From the NCBI GenBank assembly GCA_035289805.1, contig DATDWC010000074.1:1-10180 (forward strand): DNA of 10,180 nt, read 5' to 3'. This document shows positions 6,400 to 10,180 of the stretch, piece by piece; within the stretch, counting starts at the first letter, position 1; each line of letters opens with the position of its first letter. Below the pieces are notes generated by a model that was not told where the DNA came from, did not search any database, and was given only the letters and a program-made list of their open reading frames with translations. A program made the translations under genes and the position numbers. This stretch comes from DATDWC01 sp035289805. Lineage in GTDB: Bacteria > Patescibacteriota > Gracilibacteria > Peribacterales > Peribacteraceae.

Positions 6400-6415
6400 C
6401 GAATCGTCTTCCGAC

Positions 6416-6886
6416 TCAATCCTTACTCAGCTGAAAGTACCGCAAGAAAAAATTGTGTATTTCATTCCGAACGTCGATTTCAGACTTCAGATGATCACTG
6501 TATTTCAATATATCCACAACGTCCTCCAGCGCATTCGAAAATTTTCCGCATTTTTTGAGACGTTTCTCCTCGCTCATCCATTCAAAAAGAAATTCATGGA
6601 GAGCGGTGGATGTCCAGTGAGATCGGTTAATGCGCCCCTCGAGAATCGGATCTTCACCCCCTTCTATCAGCATGTCCCCTAAAGATGCAACACGCTGAGC
6701 AAGAATCAGCTTCTGCTGGAGGATGGCATCGCCAAATGTACCCCGAGGGTACCCCTCGCCCATTTCCATAAGATGCTTAAGGTACGCTCTTCCCTTCTCG
6801 GTATACCGCCACAAATCATCTTTGGAGAATCGAGCTTCTTTTTCCGGATCTCGAAAGTCTTCGAATCCCTCAAAAATATTATCCAT
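6416..6886 (-). CDS. Hypothetical cytoplasmic protein (156 aa)
   Basis: I do not recognise a family. The protein is acidic at its N-terminus (MDNIFEGFEDFRDPEKEARF), has no signal peptide or membrane segment, and is predicted by eye to be mostly helical. Residues about 24-40, DLWRYTEKGRAYLKHLM, resemble the last helix and wing of winged-helix proteins (the YxLTxKGxxxL pattern), a weak hint of DNA binding. A single Cys (113) is present. The start is well supported: a perfect consensus promoter ends 8 nt upstream, with no Shine-Dalgarno between. The gene is convergent with DUF559 across the G/C-tract block and tandem with the upstream oxidoreductase beta gene, whose stop codon lies within the promoter. 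The upstream DNA is clearly more AT-rich than the surroundings. Confidence 0.85.
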   Translation of the reverse strand: MDNIFEGFEDFRDPEKEARFSKDDLWRYTEKGRAYLKHLMEMGEGYPRGTFGDAILQQKLILAQRVASLGDMLIEGGEDPILEGRINRSHWTSTALHEFLFEWMSEEKRLKKCGKFSNALEDVVDILKYSDHLKSEIDVRNEIHNFFLRYFQLSKD

Positions 6887-6894
6887 CGTTTATT

Positions 6895-6923
6895 ATTATA
6901 ACCACTAAAATTTATTATGTCAA
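6895..6923 (-). promoter_or_regulatory. Perfect consensus sigma-70 promoter
   Basis: On the minus strand TTGACA (6918-6923), a 17-nt spacer and TATAAT (6895-6900) match the consensus at all 12 positions and at optimal spacing. The -10 ends 8 nt before the ATG at 6886. The -35 hexamer also encodes the last two codons (Leu-Thr) of the oxidoreductase beta gene, and the TAA stop follows it directly. Confidence 0.88.
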
Positions 6924-7820
6924 CTCTCTCATAAACCCACTCACATCCCTCTTTGCGACTTCGTGCACAGGAGTCGTCAAAATCCCCTTCCGTGGTTCCA
7001 GACGCTCGTAGAAGTTCGGAATATTCGTATTCTGATAGAGGATTCCCGTTGCGATGCGCTCAGTCGTATCTGTTGCGATCTTTCGCGCTTGCCCGAAATC
7101 ATGCACATCGTGTCCTTCGGTCGTGACGTCGTAACATTTTTCGAGGAGGTACTCATGTGTAGCGAAGTGATTGTAGGTGGGACACGCTTGCAGAACATCC
7201 ACAAATGCAAAGCCGTGCTTCTGGTGTTCGATTGCGGCTTTAAAAACTTCCGTAAGCTGCTTGATATTGCCGGAGAAGGTGCGGGCGACGAAGGTTGGTT
7301 GGAGCGAGAAGATAAAATCCATGCTCGCAATCGTCCGCTCGGGAATGCCGTACGGAGAACTATTCATCGGCTGTCCCTGCCACGTGAGCGAGCTCGCCTG
7401 CCCCGTCGTGAGGCCGTAGTTCTCGTTATTGTGGAGGATGAACGTCATCGGATAATTGCTGCGGATCGCATGCACAAGGTGCCCCACGCCTTCGCTAAAG
7501 CTCGCGCCGTCGCCCCCAAACGCAATAACAGGAACATTCATATTCGAAAGTTTTGCTCCTGCCGCAAATGGAACAACTCTTCCATGCAAGCCGTGGAAGC
7601 GGTAGCCCATGAGCTTATCCGACGCATTCCCGTGGCATCCCACGTCAAAGCAGAGGAAGACCTGCCATGGGTGAAGTTTAAGCTCCGTGAGCGCAAGTTT
7701 GATTGCAGACCAAATGCCATAATCGCCGCAGCCATCGCACCAGGTGCATTGATTTGCATGATGGTAATCGGCCATGGAGGGACCGGTCGTGCTGTCCGGT
7801 GACTGGAGAGGGATGTTCAT
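6915..7820 (-). CDS. 2-oxoacid:ferredoxin/flavodoxin oxidoreductase, beta subunit
   Basis: The thiamine-diphosphate and Fe-S-binding subunit of a CoA-dependent 2-oxoacid oxidoreductase, which oxidatively decarboxylates a 2-oxoacid to acyl-CoA and yields low-potential electrons. It has 301 residues. Cys25, Cys28 and Cys31 in CTWCDGCGDYG, with distant Cys213 (QACPTYN), fit the four ligands of the proximal [4Fe-4S] cluster. The TPP/Mg2+ motif is GGDGASFSEG (102-111) followed by NNENYGLTTGQ (131-141). The overall pattern matches the two-subunit enzymes (2-oxoglutarate type, KorB-like), but the substrate cannot be fixed by eye and pyruvate is possible. The ATG lies 24 nt after the alpha stop; an internal ATG at residue 16 is a less likely start. 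The intergenic DNA is an 8-bp tandem repeat without a Shine-Dalgarno. Confidence 0.95.
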   Translation of the reverse strand: MNIPLQSPDSTTGPSMADYHHANQCTWCDGCGDYGIWSAIKLALTELKLHPWQVFLCFDVGCHGNASDKLMGYRFHGLHGRVVPFAAGAKLSNMNVPVIAFGGDGASFSEGVGHLVHAIRSNYPMTFILHNNENYGLTTGQASSLTWQGQPMNSSPYGIPERTIASMDFIFSLQPTFVARTFSGNIKQLTEVFKAAIEHQKHGFAFVDVLQACPTYNHFATHEYLLEKCYDVTTEGHDVHDFGQARKIATDTTERIATGILYQNTNIPNFYERLEPRKGILTTPVHEVAKRDVSGFMRELT

Positions 7821-7823
7821 AGG

Positions 7824-7855
7824 AAGGTTTTGAGGTTTGGAGGTTTAGAGGTTTT
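7824..7855 (+). repeat. Four tandem 8-bp units (GAGGTTTN) at the alpha/beta gene junction
   Basis: AAGGTTTT, GAGGTTTG, GAGGTTTA and GAGGTTTT follow one another without a gap. The array spans most of the intergenic region and runs into the last codons and stop of the alpha gene. On the mRNA strand it reads as AAACCTC-type units, so it cannot supply a Shine-Dalgarno for the beta gene. Confidence 0.85.
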
Positions 7856-9596
7856 GAAGAATTAAGTTTTGTAACTCATCGAAATAGAAAGGTCGCCCAT
7901 CATATTTCAAAATTTTATCTTTGATATCAATGCCACACTGCTGCCTAAGGAGCATCCCAAGCTGCCCCTGGTAATTTGCTTCGATCAAAACAATTTTCTT
8001 CGCCTTCTTCGCAAGTTTTTCGAAGAGCTCTGTCTTGAGCGGCCAGAGGTACGTGTAATGGAGATAGCCAATGTTCTTTTTTTTCATTTCCTCGGATTCC
8101 AACACATCGAGCACCGTCATCTTCGTACTCCCCCACCCCACTATCAGAATGTCCGGATTTTTGGCTCCATAGAGCACAGGTTCGGGGAGATTCTTCTTGA
8201 GGATTTCCATCTTCCTCATCCTCTTTTCCATCTGCGCCTTCGCCATCTCCGCAGATTCATCAATCGAGCCATCGGCATTGTGCTCATCGGCTTGAGCATT
8301 GAATGTTTCCGCCTCACTCCCGGGTAACCATCGCGGCGTAATGCCATCCTGAACACTCGGATCGTAGCGATCGGTGCTCTTGAGTTTCTTCAATGCTATT
8401 GGATCGGTGATGAGCTTCCCACGTCGAAGCTCTGTTTTTTTCTGATCGAACATGGGGACTGTACAGAGTGCTTCCGCTATATGCTTATCGGTCATCACGA
8501 TGACAGGCGTCTGGTACTCTTCGGCAAAATTGAATGCCTCCGGCATCAGGGAAAAACAGTCCTCTGGGTCGCTCACCGACATCACAAGCCGTGGGAACTC
8601 ACCGTGGGAAGAATTGATGGCAAGCAGAAGATCTCCCTGGGCAGTCCACGTAGGATTCCCCGTTGCAGGCCCCGGGCGCTGCGCAAGGACACACACCATC
8701 GCATTTTCTATCATACCGTTCATGCTCATGGTTTCGGTCATGAGGTCATACCCTCCGCCCGAAGTCGCAGTCATTGCGCGGGTACCCATGTAGAACGCAC
8801 CCGAAGCCATCTGCGCTGCTGTGATTTCATCCTCTGCCTGCTTCACGACGAGTCCTGCTTCCTTTTGAACGGATGAAATGTAGGCAAGGAGCGGGGAGCT
8901 TGGAGTCATCGGGTAGCCGACGTACACACGGAGTCCTGCGTGGAGAGCACCAAGCCCCATTGCAACGCTGCCTGTGACAAGAAGTTGATCCTTCCATTGG
9001 GAATCCGGTTTGGGGAGCGAGACCGTCACGCGACCGAGTTTTGGATCGTTATAAATGCACCCCGCATCCACGCATTCCAGATTTTTTTTGACGATATCCT
9101 CCCCCTTGTGCTGGTACTGCTCGCGGACCAGCGCTTTCAGGAGCTCGATATCCTGGTTCAGCATATCCCATACGAAGCTCGTGAGGAGAACGTTCGCAAG
9201 AATCGGACGCGCTTTGAGTTTTTTAAGCATCTCATCGAGCGGAATGTAGGCGATCTTGATCTTGTTCTCGTCAATCCAGTGCTGTTCCTCTTTGGAAAAC
9301 TCCCAAAAATCCACATCATGAATGATGATGCCGCCTTTTTTGAGATCGTAGAGGTTGTGTTCGAACCCGTGGTGGTTGAGCGTAATCAGAATATCGGTCT
9401 TCGTCCCGGGACTTCTCACCGGAATCGAATCCACATCAATCTGGAAGCTCGCATGGCCGCCTTTGATGAGCGACGGATACTCGCGGTAACCAAATACCGA
9501 GTAGCCGCTGCGCTTGAGTCCTTTGGCGATCACCTCACCAATCGAGTTGATGCCCTGTCCCGAGGAGCCGACGGCTTTAATGGAAACTCTGCTCAT
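7845..9596 (-). CDS. 2-oxoacid:acceptor oxidoreductase, fused gamma-alpha subunit
   Basis: Partner of the beta subunit. From the ATG at 9596 it has 583 residues. The N-terminal gamma domain (about 4-175) starts VSIKAVGSSGQGINSIGEVI and includes GYREYPSLIKGGHASFQI and TDILITLN, as in the gamma subunits. The alpha part (about 205-395) has GYPMTPSSP (227-235), matching the YPITPSSP signature of two-subunit enzymes, then DEITAAQMASGAFYMGTRAMTA and the TSGGGYDLMTE loop. A C-terminal domain (about 475-583) has DILIVGWGSTK and IEANYQGQLG. No 8Fe ferredoxin (delta) domain is present. The ATG overlaps the flavodoxin stop (ATGA), which decides the start; the longer frame from 9629 would add 11 residues inside the flavodoxin gene. 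The stop codon is TAA within the tandem repeat. Confidence 0.95.
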   Translation of the reverse strand: MSRVSIKAVGSSGQGINSIGEVIAKGLKRSGYSVFGYREYPSLIKGGHASFQIDVDSIPVRSPGTKTDILITLNHHGFEHNLYDLKKGGIIIHDVDFWEFSKEEQHWIDENKIKIAYIPLDEMLKKLKARPILANVLLTSFVWDMLNQDIELLKALVREQYQHKGEDIVKKNLECVDAGCIYNDPKLGRVTVSLPKPDSQWKDQLLVTGSVAMGLGALHAGLRVYVGYPMTPSSPLLAYISSVQKEAGLVVKQAEDEITAAQMASGAFYMGTRAMTATSGGGYDLMTETMSMNGMIENAMVCVLAQRPGPATGNPTWTAQGDLLLAINSSHGEFPRLVMSVSDPEDCFSLMPEAFNFAEEYQTPVIVMTDKHIAEALCTVPMFDQKKTELRRGKLITDPIALKKLKSTDRYDPSVQDGITPRWLPGSEAETFNAQADEHNADGSIDESAEMAKAQMEKRMRKMEILKKNLPEPVLYGAKNPDILIVGWGSTKMTVLDVLESEEMKKKNIGYLHYTYLWPLKTELFEKLAKKAKKIVLIEANYQGQLGMLLRQQCGIDIKDKILKYDGRPFYFDELQNLILQNL

Positions 9597-10057
9597 GAGA
9601 GTAGTTTGGAAAGCAATTCCTCTCCCCACTTCTCCACCTTCCCCTCCTTTCCATAGGGTTCGTTCACAATCACAAGCGGCGGAATGAGTGCATGGCCTCC
9701 ATGCTCCTTTATAAAGTGCGCCATATGCTCCGTGGCCCTCGCCGTGTACTTGTAGCGTTCATCCCCAAGGCCAATGACTGCGCACTGCTTCCCCCGAAGA
9801 TCCGCATCCTTCACCCTCTTCCAGAGGAACTCCACCATGTGTGGATTCATCTGCCCTTCCCTTCCGCCCGTGTTCCAAGTGCCGGAGGCGAGGATGAGGA
9901 GATCACCTTTTGTGAGATCATCTGCTAAAGCTTTCTCTGCAATCTGCACGGAAAATTCGAGTGAGGGTTGCTTCTCCGCAAGATACTTTCGGAGAGCATC
10001 CACCACGTATTCCGTATGACCGCTTGTGGAGGCGTAGATGATGTGGAGATGGGGCAT
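9593..10057 (-). CDS. Flavodoxin
   Basis: A small FMN-binding electron carrier in the cytoplasm. From the ATG at 10057 it has 154 residues. The phosphate-binding loop is ASTSGHTE (9-16), directly after the first strand LHIIY. The 60s loop is ASGTWNTGG (57-65) and the 90s loop GLGDERYKYTARA (96-108), the three FMN-contacting loops of flavodoxins. The length is that of a single-domain flavodoxin. The longer frame from 10096 would add 13 residues covering the -10 box, so it is rejected. It is the first gene of the operon and overlaps the alpha subunit gene by 4 nt, which implies translational coupling. By context it is the likely electron acceptor or donor of the 2-oxoacid oxidoreductase. Confidence 0.93.
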   Translation of the reverse strand: MPHLHIIYASTSGHTEYVVDALRKYLAEKQPSLEFSVQIAEKALADDLTKGDLLILASGTWNTGGREGQMNPHMVEFLWKRVKDADLRGKQCAVIGLGDERYKYTARATEHMAHFIKEHGGHALIPPLVIVNEPYGKEGKVEKWGEELLSKLLS

Positions 10058-10067
10058 CCTGGAAAGA

Positions 10068-10096
10068 AGTATAGCAAATGGTGATGGTATAATCAC
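10068..10096 (-). promoter_or_regulatory. Putative promoter of the flavodoxin/oxidoreductase operon
   Basis: TATACT (10068-10073, minus strand, 5 of 6) ends 10 nt before the flavodoxin ATG. A weak -35, GTGATT (10091-10096), lies at 17 nt spacing and overlaps the -10 box of the divergent tRNA promoter. No other promoter is evident before the beta gene. Confidence 0.45.
10085..10093 (+). promoter_or_regulatory. Extended -10 promoter of the tRNA gene
   Basis: TGGTATAAT is a perfect extended -10 (TGnTATAAT). TATAAT at 10088-10093 ends 10 nt before the mature tRNA 5' end. No good -35 is seen at 16-18 nt, as expected for extended -10 promoters. A 5-bp inverted repeat (GTGAT 10081-10085, ATCAC 10092-10096) brackets the box. 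Confidence 0.6.
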
Positions 10097-10103
10097 ATGG
10101 CAA

Positions 10104-10180
10104 GGACGATTAGCTCAGCTGGTTAGAGCGTGCGATTCACATTCGTAAGGTCACTGGTTCGAATCCAGTATCGTCCACCA
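10104..10180 (+). tRNA. tRNA-Val, anticodon CAC
   Basis: A complete 77-nt cloverleaf. The acceptor stem GGACGAT (10104-10110) pairs fully with ATCGTCC (10170-10176). The D arm is GCTC/GAGC with the loop AGCTGGTTA. The anticodon stem is TGCGA/TCGTA (one G-U pair), with the loop TTCACAT and anticodon CAC at 10138-10140, which reads GUG (Val). The variable loop is AGGTC. The T arm is ACTGG/CCAGT around TTCGAAT. The discriminator base is A and the CCA is encoded, ending at the last base of the window. A35, C36 and A73 agree with known valine identity elements. Confidence 0.95.

Larger units (their letters stand above)
6202..6401. repeat. 200-nt noncoding block of four G/C-tract inverted repeats
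   Basis: The block lies between two convergent genes and contains four copies of CCCCTCCCC or its complement, in alternating orientation. Arms A (6215-6229, ACCCCTCCCCGCATC) and B (6277-6291) form a perfect 15-bp inverted repeat with a 47-nt loop. Arms C (6312-6324, CCCCTCCCCATAC) and D (6374-6386) form a perfect 13-bp inverted repeat with a 49-nt loop, which itself holds CCTCA/TGAGG (6329-6333, 6341-6345). The outer ends 6202-6224 and 6378-6401 also pair over nearly their whole length (one mismatch, one extra base on the right). The element can therefore fold as two hairpins or as one nested structure with A:D outside and B:C inside. It may be a REP/REPIN-like element or a bidirectional terminator. 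No T-tract follows either arm, so a classic intrinsic terminator is not supported. Confidence 0.85.

Noticed and set aside
6202..6401. Classic intrinsic terminators or a CRISPR array
   Set aside because: The hairpins have no following T-tract, and the four arms alternate in orientation with unequal spacers, unlike direct CRISPR repeats.
6963..7802. 279-codon open frame on the plus strand
   Set aside because: It is antisense to the oxidoreductase beta gene, whose family motifs are unmistakable; the plus-strand protein has no recognisable domain.
8940..9656. 238-codon open frame on the plus strand
   Set aside because: It is antisense to the gamma-alpha gene, which is supported by conserved motifs throughout; the shadow frame has none.

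Overview
The window looks like bacterial chromosome, GC roughly half by eye. Coding is dense, with short gaps, small proteins and many repeats of helical sequence. TGA works as an ordinary stop at the end of most genes, so the Gly-recoded Gracilibacteria/Absconditabacteria code does not apply. The clamp-loader gene without a zinc module, the two-subunit 2-oxoacid:acceptor oxidoreductase, a large helical-repeat protein with no recognisable function and the lack of Shine-Dalgarno sequences suggest a Patescibacteria (CPR) genome, perhaps Peregrinibacteria/Peribacter-like. That placement is inference and should be tested by database search.

Layout. 1-44 (-): first codons of an unidentified gene. 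63-1541 (-): dnaX. 1634-2221 (+): a thioredoxin-fold (DsbA-type) lipoprotein, divergent from dnaX. 2232-2843 (-): a lipoprotein with a DM13-like domain, convergent with the DsbA-type gene. 2914-5043 (-): a 709-residue soluble helical-repeat protein. 5153-5737 (+): dcd, divergent from it. 5773-6201 (+): a DUF559 (PD-(D/E)XK / Vsr-like) protein. 6202-6401: a noncoding block of four G/C-tract repeats that can form long hairpins and a G-quadruplex on each strand. 6416-6886 (-): a hypothetical protein with a perfect consensus promoter. 6915-10057 (-): an operon of flavodoxin, oxidoreductase gamma-alpha fusion and oxidoreductase beta. 10104-10180 (+): tRNA-Val(CAC), complete with CCA.

How the genes fit together. 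The flavodoxin/2-oxoacid oxidoreductase operon is a self-contained redox module: oxidative decarboxylation of a 2-oxoacid to an acyl-CoA, with electrons probably passed to the co-encoded flavodoxin. The two small lipoproteins both carry domains associated with extracytoplasmic redox or thiol chemistry. dnaX and dcd are housekeeping genes for replication and dNTP supply.

The most unusual features are (i) the palindromic, G-quadruplex-forming block that starts right after the DUF559 stop codon, (ii) a recurrent arrangement in which a -10 box lies only 7-10 nt upstream of the ATG with no Shine-Dalgarno, which suggests widespread leaderless mRNAs, and (iii) the 709-residue repeat protein.
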